This document shows positions 6,203 to 12,920 of a DNA stretch of 12,920 nt, one piece after another. Each line of letters begins with the position of its first letter. Position 1 is the stretch's first letter. The notes beneath the pieces were generated by a model. The model worked only from the letters and a program-made list of their open reading frames with translations. It did no database searches and had not been told where the DNA came from. A program made the translations under genes and the position numbers. Source of the stretch: Acetobacteraceae bacterium (GTDB lineage Bacteria > Pseudomonadota > Alphaproteobacteria > Acetobacterales > Acetobacteraceae); NCBI GenBank assembly GCA_027323595.1, contig DAHWBL010000141.1:1-12920 (forward strand), written 5' to 3'.

Positions 6203-7384
6203 CTAGACCGGCACAAGCTTGATCCGCTTGCCGGCCACGCTGAGCGCGATGCGTCCCTCCTTCAGCGCCAGCGCATCGGTGCCGAACACGTCCCGCCGCC
6301 AGCCATGCAGCGCCGCGACGTCCGGCTCTGCCTCGCTCGCCAGGCGATCGATATCCTCCGAACTCGCGAGCAATCGCGGCGCCACCCGATGCTCCTCGGC
6401 CTTCGCCGCCAGCAGCACTTTCAGCAGCGAGACGAGCGCGGGGGACGGACGCGGCCCATCTTTCGCGCGCGGCGCATCCGGCAGGGCGGCATCGGGCACT
6501 GCCTGCGCACTGGCGATCGCCAAGAGCAACCCGGCACCGGTCTTGCCGTCGGCAAACCCGCGTGAGATGCCGCGCACCCGAGCCAGCGCGTCCGCCGATG
6601 CCGGAGCGGTCGCGGCAATCTCCAGCAGCGCCTCGTCCTTCAGCAACCGCTGGCGCGGAATATTCACCCGCTGCGCCTCCCGCTCGCGCCAGGCACAGAT
6701 CGCCTGCAACACGCCAAGCACGCGGCGATTGGCGGTGCGCGGCCGCAGACGTTCCCACATCGTCTCGGGGTCGGCGAGGTAGGTGGAGGGCTCGGCAAGT
6801 GCCGCCATTTCCTCGCCCACCCAGCCTATGCGGCCGTCGGCCTGCAGCTTCGCGGTCAGCTTTTCATAGACCAGCCGCAGCCAGGTGACATCCGCCGCGG
6901 CATAAGCGATTTGTGCCGACGACAGCTGCCGCGCCGACCAGTCGGTGAAGCGATGCGCCTTGTCGATCTGCCCTGCGGTCAGGGCGCCGACCAGGCTGTC
7001 ATATCCCACCTGGTCGCCGAACCCGGCCACCATCGCCGCCACCTGCGTATCGAACAGCGGCGTCGGCACAGCCTTGAAAATCAACAGAAAAATCTCGACA
7101 TCCTGACGCGCGGCGTGAAACACCTTGTGCACATCGGGGTTGGCCAGCAAAGCGCCAAGCGGTGCGAGATCAAGCCCGGGCGCCAGCGCGTCGATCACCG
7201 CAACCTCCTCGGCGCCGGCGAGTTGCACCACGCAAAGCTCCGGCCAGTAGGTGCGTTCACGGATAAACTCGGTATCGACGGTGACGAACACCTCGTTGGA
7301 CAACCGTTCGCACAGCCCGGCCAGGGCGGCGCTGTCGGTGATCATCTGTGGCGTGGCGAAGGGTGGCTGGCTGAGCTGAGACAT
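6203..7384 (-). CDS. rnd: Ribonuclease D
   Basis: The product has 393 residues, close to the usual RNase D length. The N-terminal DEDDy 3'-5' exonuclease domain shows Asp37 and Glu39 in VDTEF, Asp95 in HAARQD, and Tyr161 with Asp165 in YAAADV. These five match the catalytic residues of E. coli RNase D (28, 30, 85, 151, 155) with almost constant spacing. The C-terminal half contains the HRDC region (around 205-290, with RQRLLKDEALLEIA). The enzyme trims tRNA precursor 3' ends in the cytoplasm. A later Met at residue 14 is another possible start; neither has a strong RBS. The gene diverges from aspS across 118 bases. The class II aldolase gene follows 59 bases downstream on the same strand. Confidence 0.93.
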   Translation of the reverse strand: MSQLSQPPFATPQMITDSAALAGLCERLSNEVFVTVDTEFIRERTYWPELCVVQLAGAEEVAVIDALAPGLDLAPLGALLANPDVHKVFHAARQDVEIFLLIFKAVPTPLFDTQVAAMVAGFGDQVGYDSLVGALTAGQIDKAHRFTDWSARQLSSAQIAYAAADVTWLRLVYEKLTAKLQADGRIGWVGEEMAALAEPSTYLADPETMWERLRPRTANRRVLGVLQAICAWREREAQRVNIPRQRLLKDEALLEIAATAPASADALARVRGISRGFADGKTGAGLLLAIASAQAVPDAALPDAPRAKDGPRPSPALVSLLKVLLAAKAEEHRVAPRLLASSEDIDRLASEAEPDVAALHGWRRDVFGTDALALKEGRIALSVAGKRIKLVPV

Positions 7385-7425
7385 GGTTCCGTGTTACACC
7401 GCCCTCACCCGGGCCGGAAGGCGGC

Positions 7426-7454
7426 TTGACAGGCTTCAGGTCGGGGGGTTGTGT
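7426..7454 (+). promoter_or_regulatory. Possible sigma-70 promoter of aspS
   Basis: A perfect -35 TTGACA at 7426-7431 is followed after 17 bases by TTGTGT at 7449-7454, a poor -10. It lies about 50 bases before the aspS ATG. The consensus -35 in the right place supports it; the weak -10 limits confidence. Confidence 0.35.
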
Positions 7455-7502
7455 CCGCCCCTCGCCGGACGGACGGCACGACAAAGCACTTGCGGAGCGA
7501 CC

Positions 7503-9290
7503 ATGCACGCCTATCGAACCCATTCCTGTGGCGCGCTGCGCGCCAGTGACGCCAGCGCCACGGTGCGACTTTCGGGCTGGGTTCACAGCAAGCGCGACCA
7601 TGGCGGGCTGCTGTTCATCGATCTGCGCGACCATGCCGGGCTGACCCAATGCGTGTTCGCCGCCGGCTCGGCGAGTTTCGCCGAAGCCGAACGGCTGCGC
7701 GCCGAAAGCGTGGTGACGGTAACCGGCGAGGTGGTGCTGCGTGAAGGTGCCACCGTCAATCCGCGCCTGCCGACCGGGGCGATCGAGGTGCGGGTGGCAA
7801 GCCTTGCGGTGCAATCCGAGGCGGCGGTGCTGCCGATGCAGGTGGTCGGCAACGAGCCCTATCCGGACGAGATCCGGCTGCGCTACCGCTATCTCGATCT
7901 GCGGCGCGAACGGGTGGCGCGCAACATGATGCTGCGCTCCAACGTCATCACCTCGATCCGGCGGCGGATGATCGATGCCGGCTTCACCGAGTTCCAGACA
8001 CCGATCCTGACCGCATCATCGCCCGAAGGCGCGCGCGACTTCCTGGTGCCGGCGCGCATGCATCCGGGCAAGTTCTACGCCCTGCCGCAGGCGCCGCAGC
8101 AATTCAAGCAACTGCTGATGGTCGCCGGGTTCGACCGCTATTTCCAGATCGCCCCCTGCTTCCGCGACGAGGCATCGCGCGCGGACCGCTCTCCGGGCGA
8201 ATTCTATCAGCTCGATTTCGAGATGAGCTTTGTCACGCAGGAAGATGTGTTCAACACTCTGGAGCCGGTCATGGCCGGCGTGTTCGAGGAATTCTCCAAC
8301 GGCCGCCGTGTGACCGCGCTGCCATTTCCGCGCATCCCCTACGACACCGCGCTGCTGGAATACGGCTCCGACAAGCCCGACCTGCGCAACCCGCTAAAAA
8401 TCGCTGACGTCACCGAGGCTTTCGCGGGGTCGGGTTTCGGGCTGTTCGCCAGGATCGCCGCATCGGGCGGCATTGTGCGCGCCATTCCGGCACCTGGTGC
8501 CGCCGGGCGGCCGCGCGCTTTTTTTGACAAGTTGAACGAGTGGGCGCGCGCCGAGGGCGCCGGCGGGCTGGGCTACGTGATTTATGACGCTGACGGGCCG
8601 CGCGGGCCGATCGCCAAAAATCTGGAACCGGAACGGGCGGAAATGATTCGCGCCGCCTGCGGGCTGGCCGCCGGCGATGCGGTGTTTTTCGCCGCCGGTG
8701 AACGCGAACCGGCAACCAAATTCGCCGGCCAGGTGCGCACCCGCATCGGCACCGAGCTCGATCTGATCGAAACCGACAGTTTCCGCTTCTGCTGGATCGT
8801 CGATTTTCCGATGTACGAGCTGAACGAGGAAACCGGGCAGATCGATTTCAGCCATAATCCGTTCAGCATGCCGCAAGGCGGGCTGGAAGCACTCGAGGGT
8901 CAGGACCCGCTGACCATCAAGGCGTTCCAGTACGATATCGTCTGCAATGGCATCGAACTCTCCTCCGGCGCGATCCGCAACCATCGGCCCGACATCATGC
9001 TGCGGGCATTCGCGATCGCCGGCTATTCCGCCGATGAGGTGGAAGCGCGCTTCGGTGGCATGCTCAACGCATTTCGTTTCGGCGCCCCGCCGCACGGCGG
9101 CTCCGCCCCGGGGATCGACCGCATGGTCATGTTGCTGGCCGACGAGCCGAATATTCGTGAGGTGATTCCCTTCCCGCTCAACCAGCAAGGCGAGGACCTC
9201 TTAATGGGCGCGCCGGCCGAGGTGCCCGCCGCGCGGTTGAAGGAACTGTCCCTGCGGGTCGAGCTGCCCGCGAAGGTCAAGAGAGATTGA
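7503..9290 (+). CDS. aspS: Aspartyl-tRNA synthetase, probably tRNA(Asp/Asn) non-discriminating type
   Basis: The product has 595 residues, the normal bacterial size. An N-terminal OB-fold anticodon domain (about 1-105) is followed by the class II catalytic core: RYRYLDLRR, TPEGARD-type motif SPEGARDF, motif 2 FRDEASRADR (from Phe220), a GAD insertion, and motif 3 ending GSAPGIDR. It charges tRNA(Asp) in the cytoplasm. The residue after RD in the anticodon domain is His33, where discriminating E. coli AspRS has Leu30; the second specificity position is small (Gly82/Ala83) where E. coli has Lys. This is the pattern of enzymes that also make Asp-tRNA(Asn) for GatCAB. The start is ATG with GGAG at 7494-7497; the frame is open further upstream but homology is not. 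rnd is divergent and eipB follows 74 bases later. Confidence 0.96.
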   Translation: MHAYRTHSCGALRASDASATVRLSGWVHSKRDHGGLLFIDLRDHAGLTQCVFAAGSASFAEAERLRAESVVTVTGEVVLREGATVNPRLPTGAIEVRVASLAVQSEAAVLPMQVVGNEPYPDEIRLRYRYLDLRRERVARNMMLRSNVITSIRRRMIDAGFTEFQTPILTASSPEGARDFLVPARMHPGKFYALPQAPQQFKQLLMVAGFDRYFQIAPCFRDEASRADRSPGEFYQLDFEMSFVTQEDVFNTLEPVMAGVFEEFSNGRRVTALPFPRIPYDTALLEYGSDKPDLRNPLKIADVTEAFAGSGFGLFARIAASGGIVRAIPAPGAAGRPRAFFDKLNEWARAEGAGGLGYVIYDADGPRGPIAKNLEPERAEMIRAACGLAAGDAVFFAAGEREPATKFAGQVRTRIGTELDLIETDSFRFCWIVDFPMYELNEETGQIDFSHNPFSMPQGGLEALEGQDPLTIKAFQYDIVCNGIELSSGAIRNHRPDIMLRAFAIAGYSADEVEARFGGMLNAFRFGAPPHGGSAPGIDRMVMLLADEPNIREVIPFPLNQQGEDLLMGAPAEVPAARLKELSLRVELPAKVKRD

Positions 9291-9364
9291 GCGCACACGC
9301 GCGGCCTTGCGCCCTTGGCTGCTTCATCCCAATTCAGACCAAGCCGATTGAAAGGTTGTCGCCA

Positions 9365-10180
9365 ATGCGCCGAGTTGTCACGCTGGGGTTGATGGGACTG
9401 GCGAGCCTGAGCGGACTGGTGCCGGCACTCTCGGCATCGGCGGCGCCGCTCGCCGCCCATCGCGCGCATTATACCCTCAAGCTGCAGGAAACCCATGGTG
9501 ACGTGACCGCCGCCACCGGCACCATGGATTACCAGTTCGAGGATGTCTGCGAAGGCTGGGCGACGCGCCAGCGTCTCGACATGACCCTGACCAACAGCGA
9601 CGGGCAGGATATTCGGATGATTTCCGACTATGCCACGCTCGAAACCAAGGACGGGCTGCATATGCAGTTCCACATGCGCCAGACAACCGACACCGCCGTC
9701 ACCGAACAGGTCGATGGCGACGCAACCCTTTCCAAGCCCGGGGGGCCGGGCGAGGTGCATTACACCGCCCCGGAAGACAAGACCATCAAGCTCGCGCCCG
9801 GCACGGTGTTCCCCACGCCGCACACCGAAACAATTCTCGCAGCCGCCGCGGCCGGCAAAAAATTCATCTCCCTGCCGCTGTTCGACGGAACCTCCGAACG
9901 CGGGCCGCAGGATACGTTTGTCACCGTGCTGAACTGGCATGGCCCGTCGGCCGCACCGTTCAAGCCGCTCGACGATCTAGCGAGCGGTCGCTTCCAGTTA
10001 TCGTTCTTCGATCAAACCAATCAAGGCGGCTCGGACCAGAACGGCGCCGGCACGCCGGACTACTCGGTGGGCATGCGGTACTGGGCGAACGGCGTGTCCG
10101 ATGCGCTGAGCATGAATTTCGGTGACTTCATCATGCAGGGCGTGATGGATAAATTCGAACTGCTGGCGCATCATTGCTGA
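9365..10180 (+). CDS. eipB: Cell envelope integrity protein EipB (DUF1849)
   Basis: The product has 271 residues. Residues 1-27 form a signal peptide (MRRVV, hydrophobic stretch, SASAA before Pro28), so it is periplasmic. The mature protein begins AHRAHYTLKL and has the DUF1849 pattern: GTMDYQFEDVCEGW near the start and DFIMQGVMDKFEL near the end. Two cysteines, Cys62 in EDVCEGW and Cys271 as the final residue, match the conserved disulfide of Brucella EipB, a beta-spiral periplasmic protein needed for envelope integrity. The start is ATG 9365 with AAAGG about 10 bases upstream; the frame stays open back to the aspS stop but the signal peptide fixes the start. Its stop overlaps the next gene's TTG start, suggesting co-translation with the hydrolase. 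The molecular ligand is unknown. Confidence 0.85.
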   Translation: MRRVVTLGLMGLASLSGLVPALSASAAPLAAHRAHYTLKLQETHGDVTAATGTMDYQFEDVCEGWATRQRLDMTLTNSDGQDIRMISDYATLETKDGLHMQFHMRQTTDTAVTEQVDGDATLSKPGGPGEVHYTAPEDKTIKLAPGTVFPTPHTETILAAAAAGKKFISLPLFDGTSERGPQDTFVTVLNWHGPSAAPFKPLDDLASGRFQLSFFDQTNQGGSDQNGAGTPDYSVGMRYWANGVSDALSMNFGDFIMQGVMDKFELLAHHC

Positions 10181-11121
10181 TCGGCGCGCTGTATCGGGCC
10201 ACCGTCCTTTGGCTGTTGCTGGCCGGCGTGGGCACCGCGCAACCGGTGATGTCCGTCACACTCCTGGGCAGCGGCACCCCCGCCCCGACGCCGGACCGCT
10301 TCGGTAATTCCACCCTGGTGGAAGCCCACGGCCAGAGGCTGCTGTTTGATTTCGGTCGCGGCGCGAGCATCCGCCTTTGGCAACTCAACATTCCGCTCGG
10401 CACGATCACCGCGCACTTCCTCACCCACTTCCATTCCGATCACACCGCGGGCCTGCCCGACCTTTGGTTGACCGGCTGGCTGCCGCCCGCCTACGGCCAA
10501 CGCAAGACGCCCTTTGTCCTGTTCGGTCCGCCTGGCACCGAGGCGCTGGCGAAAGGGCTGAGCGGCGCATTCGCCGCCGACATCGCGATCCGCGCCGTGG
10601 ATGAGCACGACCCACCCGAAGGCATCGCGTTTGACGCGCACGATGTCGCGCCCGGGCTGGTCTGGAACCGCGACGGCGTGCGGGTGTTCGCGTTCGCCAA
10701 TGATCACGGCGTGAACGTGAAGCCCTCCTACGGCTATACCATCGAATACGCCGGCCATCGCGTGGTGCTGTCAGGCGATACCCGCTACAGCCCGGTGGTG
10801 GCCGCGCAGGCACTGGGCGCCGATTTGTTCCTGCATTCGGTCACCATCATCCCCGCGGCGCTGCTGGCGTCCACGCCTGGTTATCGCGCGGTCTACCAAC
10901 ATCTCGCATCCCCAACCGACGCCGCGCATGCGTTTGCCGATGCGCGGCCGAAGCTGGCGGCATTTTATCATGTCGGGCTCAACGGCGATGCCACCACCGC
11001 CGATTTGATCGCCGCTGTCCGCACCGTCTATGACGGTCCGCTGACGGTCGGCGACGATCTGATGCGTTTTGAGATCGGCGACAGCGTGATCGTCAAACCG
11101 TTTGATCAGCCAAGGCGCTGA
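10174..11121 (+). CDS. Exported metallo-beta-lactamase-fold hydrolase, RNase Z/arylsulfatase-like
   Basis: The product has 315 residues from TTG 10174. The first 22 residues form a signal peptide (hydrophobic VLWLLLAGVG, then GTA before Gln23), so it should be periplasmic. The metal site is HFHSDH (His85, His87, Asp89, His90), with Asp202 in SGDTR and His266 in FYHVG; LHSVTI and YQHLASPTDAAHAF match the later conserved blocks of the ElaC/RNase Z group. Cytoplasmic RNase Z has no signal peptide, so an exported member probably cleaves another ester; arylsulfatase AtsA is a known exported relative. The TTG overlaps the last Cys codon and stop of eipB by 7 bases. The next internal ATG (10249) would remove the signal peptide. 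Its 3' end overlaps the convergent methyltransferase gene by 16 bases. Substrate unknown. Confidence 0.82.
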   Translation: MLIGALYRATVLWLLLAGVGTAQPVMSVTLLGSGTPAPTPDRFGNSTLVEAHGQRLLFDFGRGASIRLWQLNIPLGTITAHFLTHFHSDHTAGLPDLWLTGWLPPAYGQRKTPFVLFGPPGTEALAKGLSGAFAADIAIRAVDEHDPPEGIAFDAHDVAPGLVWNRDGVRVFAFANDHGVNVKPSYGYTIEYAGHRVVLSGDTRYSPVVAAQALGADLFLHSVTIIPAALLASTPGYRAVYQHLASPTDAAHAFADARPKLAAFYHVGLNGDATTADLIAAVRTVYDGPLTVGDDLMRFEIGDSVIVKPFDQPRR

Positions 11122-11912
11122 CAGACATACAAGGCTTCATCGCGCAGCAGCGCGTAACGCAACTGATCCCGCGGCGGGCGCATATAGGCGGCAACCGAAA
11201 AGCCGGCGCGTGCGACACGATCAGCGAAATCCCGCCCATATAGCCGGCAATGGTCAAAGCCGGTGAAGCGCCAGAACCGCGCCATCGGGTCGATCGCGGA
11301 AAGATCTTCGTCGGTCTGCTCGGCGGCATGGTTCTGCGGCACCGCGAGCAAGGCCATGCCGCCGGGGCGCAACACCCTGGCAAATTCCGACAAAGCCTTG
11401 GTGTCATCAGGAATATGTTCGAGCATATGGTGCGAAATCAGCACGTCGAACGAGCCGTCCTCGAACGGGATCGCGGTGGCATCCATGAACTGCCCGGCAT
11501 CGGGCTGGCGCAGATCGCCGCTGATATACAGCGGATTTCCTGCCATCAGCTTCAGCATATAGCGCTCGGGCGCGAAATGCAGGATGCGCTTGCCATCTAG
11601 CTTCCAGCCGCCGCCCTCGGCAAGAAACAAATGTTGCAGCCGGTGGCGCTCACGACTGCCACATCCCGGGCAGCGGGCATCAAGCCGCTGGCCGCGTTCG
11701 ACGCTGAGGAAATGGCCCTGGTAGGAACAGATCGGGCATTCACGCACCAGCTTGCGCCCGCGGCTCGCGCCCGAAAACTGGCGACGATCCTTGAAATAGG
11801 CCTCGGCAACGCGCCGAGCCAGCAGCCACCGGCCCGGATGCGGCAAGGACGGCGCCGCACCAGCACGGCTGGCCCCCGCCGCCACGCCGGAAGTCGTTGC
11901 GGGATCGGTCAT
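11106..11912 (-). CDS. Class I SAM-dependent methyltransferase with N-terminal zinc ribbon
   Basis: The product has 268 residues from ATG 11912. A CPIC and CPGC pair (Cys59, Cys62, Cys81, Cys84) forms a likely zinc ribbon. A type-11 methyltransferase domain follows: strand ILHFAPE (110-116) in place of the glycine-rich loop, Asp133 after strand 2, DATAIPFEDGSFDVL (144-158), HHMLEHIPD (161-169) and LRPGG (181-185). The HFAPE form of motif I is typical of a subfamily of uncharacterised methyltransferases, often near sugar-polymer genes. The start is uncertain: ATG 11912 lacks an RBS, TTG 11933 has GGAG at 8 bases, and the frame is open to an ATG at 12071 inside the preceding transporter gene. 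It lies 103 bases downstream of that gene on the same strand. The acceptor substrate is unknown. Confidence 0.8.
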   Translation of the reverse strand: MTDPATTSGVAAGASRAGAAPSLPHPGRWLLARRVAEAYFKDRRQFSGASRGRKLVRECPICSYQGHFLSVERGQRLDARCPGCGSRERHRLQHLFLAEGGGWKLDGKRILHFAPERYMLKLMAGNPLYISGDLRQPDAGQFMDATAIPFEDGSFDVLISHHMLEHIPDDTKALSEFARVLRPGGMALLAVPQNHAAEQTDEDLSAIDPMARFWRFTGFDHCRLYGRDFADRVARAGFSVAAYMRPPRDQLRYALLRDEALYVCQRLG

Positions 11913-12015
11913 ATCGGCGGCGGCATTGGGCAAGATACGGACTCCATGGTCACAGAGCTTGGGCGCTGGCCGACAGGCCGCAGAGGCGTCATTTGCTGGT
12001 GCGGGACCGGTCCGG

Positions 12016-12918
12016 TCAACAGGTGTTTTTACGCCGTCCTCGCCCCGCCAGACGCCGCGGGACGCGGCCATCGATGGCGAGCAATCCGCAACTGATCAGC
12101 GCCATCCCCGCCAGCGCCTGGCCCGCGATCGGCTCGCCAAGGAACAGCCGCCCCAGCAACAGCGCGCTGACCGGCGAAAGAAACGTCACCAGCAGCACGT
12201 TGCTCGCACCGACCCGGGCGAGCAAAGCAAAAAACAGAATGAACGGCAGCCCGGTGCAGACGATGGCCAGCGTCGCCAGTTCGAGCCACGCCGCCGCCGG
12301 CAGCGGCGGCAGGCTCCAGGGGTGATCGATCACCACCACCAGCGGCAACAACACGATGCCGGCACCGCTCAGCTGCCCCGCCGCGGCGTCGATCGCCGGC
12401 AGATCGGCGAAGCAGCGACCATACAGGCCGGCGACGGCATAGGACGCGGCGGCCGCGAGCACTTCCAGATAGGCGCCGAGATCCTCGCCGACCAACGCCG
12501 CGGGCCCGACCAGAACGGCCACCCCGACAAAACCGAGCAGCACGCCGACCACCCTGCCACGATCCAGCGGCGTGATCGCGAACAGATGCGCAAGTACCGC
12601 GGTGAACACCGGGGTCGCCGCCAGCATGACGGCAAGCATGCCGGCGCCGAGCTGGCGTGCGGCATGGATGATCAGCACGAACGGCAGGGCATTGTTCAAA
12701 AAGCCCATCAGCAGATAGCTGTGCCAGCCCGCCGCCGGGCGCGCGATCACGCGACCGCGCATGGCCAGGATCAGATGCAGCAATCCCGCGCCGGCCAGCA
12801 CCCGCGACGCCGCGATGCCAAGAGCGGGCACCTCATGCACCAGCAGCCGGAACAACAGATACGAGCCCGCCCAGGCTAGCGAGAGCACCGCGATCCCCGC
12901 GAGATCGGCCGCCGTCAT
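12016..12918 (-). CDS. EamA/DMT-superfamily transporter
   Basis: The product has 300 residues with about ten hydrophobic helices in two EamA repeats (roughly 5-135 and 150-285). Typical motifs are AWAGSYLLFRLLV at the start, AARQLGAGMLAVMLAATPVFTAVLAHL in the first repeat (cut here as ARQLGAGMLAV then TPVFTAVLAHL) and ARVGASNVLLV with LSPVSALLLG in the second. A short basic C-terminal tail (RRLAGRGRRK) faces the cytoplasm by the positive-inside rule. The family contains inner-membrane exporters of amino acids and other metabolites; the substrate cannot be read here. ATG 12918 has the usual N-terminus, so the gene appears complete, although a start outside the window cannot be excluded. TGATG at its start suggests overlap with an upstream gene's stop. 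The methyltransferase gene follows. Confidence 0.88.
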   Translation of the reverse strand: MTAADLAGIAVLSLAWAGSYLLFRLLVHEVPALGIAASRVLAGAGLLHLILAMRGRVIARPAAGWHSYLLMGFLNNALPFVLIIHAARQLGAGMLAVMLAATPVFTAVLAHLFAITPLDRGRVVGVLLGFVGVAVLVGPAALVGEDLGAYLEVLAAAASYAVAGLYGRCFADLPAIDAAAGQLSGAGIVLLPLVVVIDHPWSLPPLPAAAWLELATLAIVCTGLPFILFFALLARVGASNVLLVTFLSPVSALLLGRLFLGEPIAGQALAGMALISCGLLAIDGRVPRRLAGRGRRKNTC

Positions 12919-12920
12919 CA

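Noticed and set aside
7453..7470. Small hairpin GTCCG/CGGAC in the aspS leader
   Set aside because: The stem is only 5 bp with an 8-base loop; nothing resembles a T-box or a known leader.
8394..9188. Minus-strand open frame inside aspS
   Set aside because: aspS is certain here by homology; the antisense frame shows no recognisable domain.
12004..12013. Palindrome GGACCGGTCC just after the transporter stop
   Set aside because: It has no loop or T-run and is of a length expected by chance in GC-rich DNA.
11926..12879. Long plus-strand open frame opposite the EamA transporter
   Set aside because: Its translation is a Gln/Arg/His-rich low-complexity product, the usual mirror of a hydrophobic membrane protein gene on the other strand.
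1..12920. tRNA, rRNA, insertion sequences, attachment sites and CRISPR repeats
   Set aside because: Reading both strands showed no cloverleaf, terminal inverted repeats, transposase or regularly spaced repeats. All gaps between genes are under 120 bases.

Overview
The window is GC-rich, gene-dense chromosomal DNA with no RNA genes, mobile elements or CRISPR. Gene content points to an alphaproteobacterium, most likely an acetic-acid-bacterium relative (Acetobacteraceae/Rhodospirillales). The grounds are a hopanoid side-chain locus joined to dxs, an EipB (DUF1849) protein, divergent rnd/aspS, and an AspRS of the tRNA(Asp/Asn) type. The family assignment is inference; the class is fairly secure.

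Region 1 (1-3396, + strand) is the 3' end of a hopanoid operon: the C-terminal tail of dxs (isoprenoid precursor supply), then hpnM (exported MlaC-like protein), hpnI (glycosyltransferase) and hpnJ (radical SAM). dxs and hpnM overlap by 7 bases and hpnM-hpnI are about 10 bases apart. Together they supply isoprenoid units and elaborate the bacteriohopanetetrol head group towards glucosamine and cyclitol-ether forms. The deacetylase HpnK, needed between HpnI and HpnJ, is not in the window. A strong hairpin at 3402-3428 closes the operon.

Region 2 (3427-6143) is a small accessory metabolic island: a 3-hydroxyisobutyrate-dehydrogenase-like oxidoreductase (- strand), a divergently transcribed orphan NMT1/SsuA-type substrate-binding protein (+ strand), and a convergent class II aldolase/decarboxylase (- strand). 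The substrate cannot be read from the sequence. This is the least explained part of the window.

Region 3 (6203-11121) is housekeeping: rnd (RNase D, - strand) diverges from aspS (+ strand). aspS is followed by eipB and an exported metallo-beta-lactamase-fold hydrolase whose TTG start overlaps the eipB stop.

Region 4 (11106-12918, - strand) holds a ten-helix EamA/DMT exporter followed by a methyltransferase with an N-terminal zinc ribbon. The methyltransferase runs 16 bases into the convergent hydrolase gene.

I see no wholly new system. The best leads are the unexplained oxidoreductase/binding-protein/aldolase island, the MlaC-like HpnM as a possible hopanoid carrier, and the exported RNase Z-like hydrolase beside EipB.
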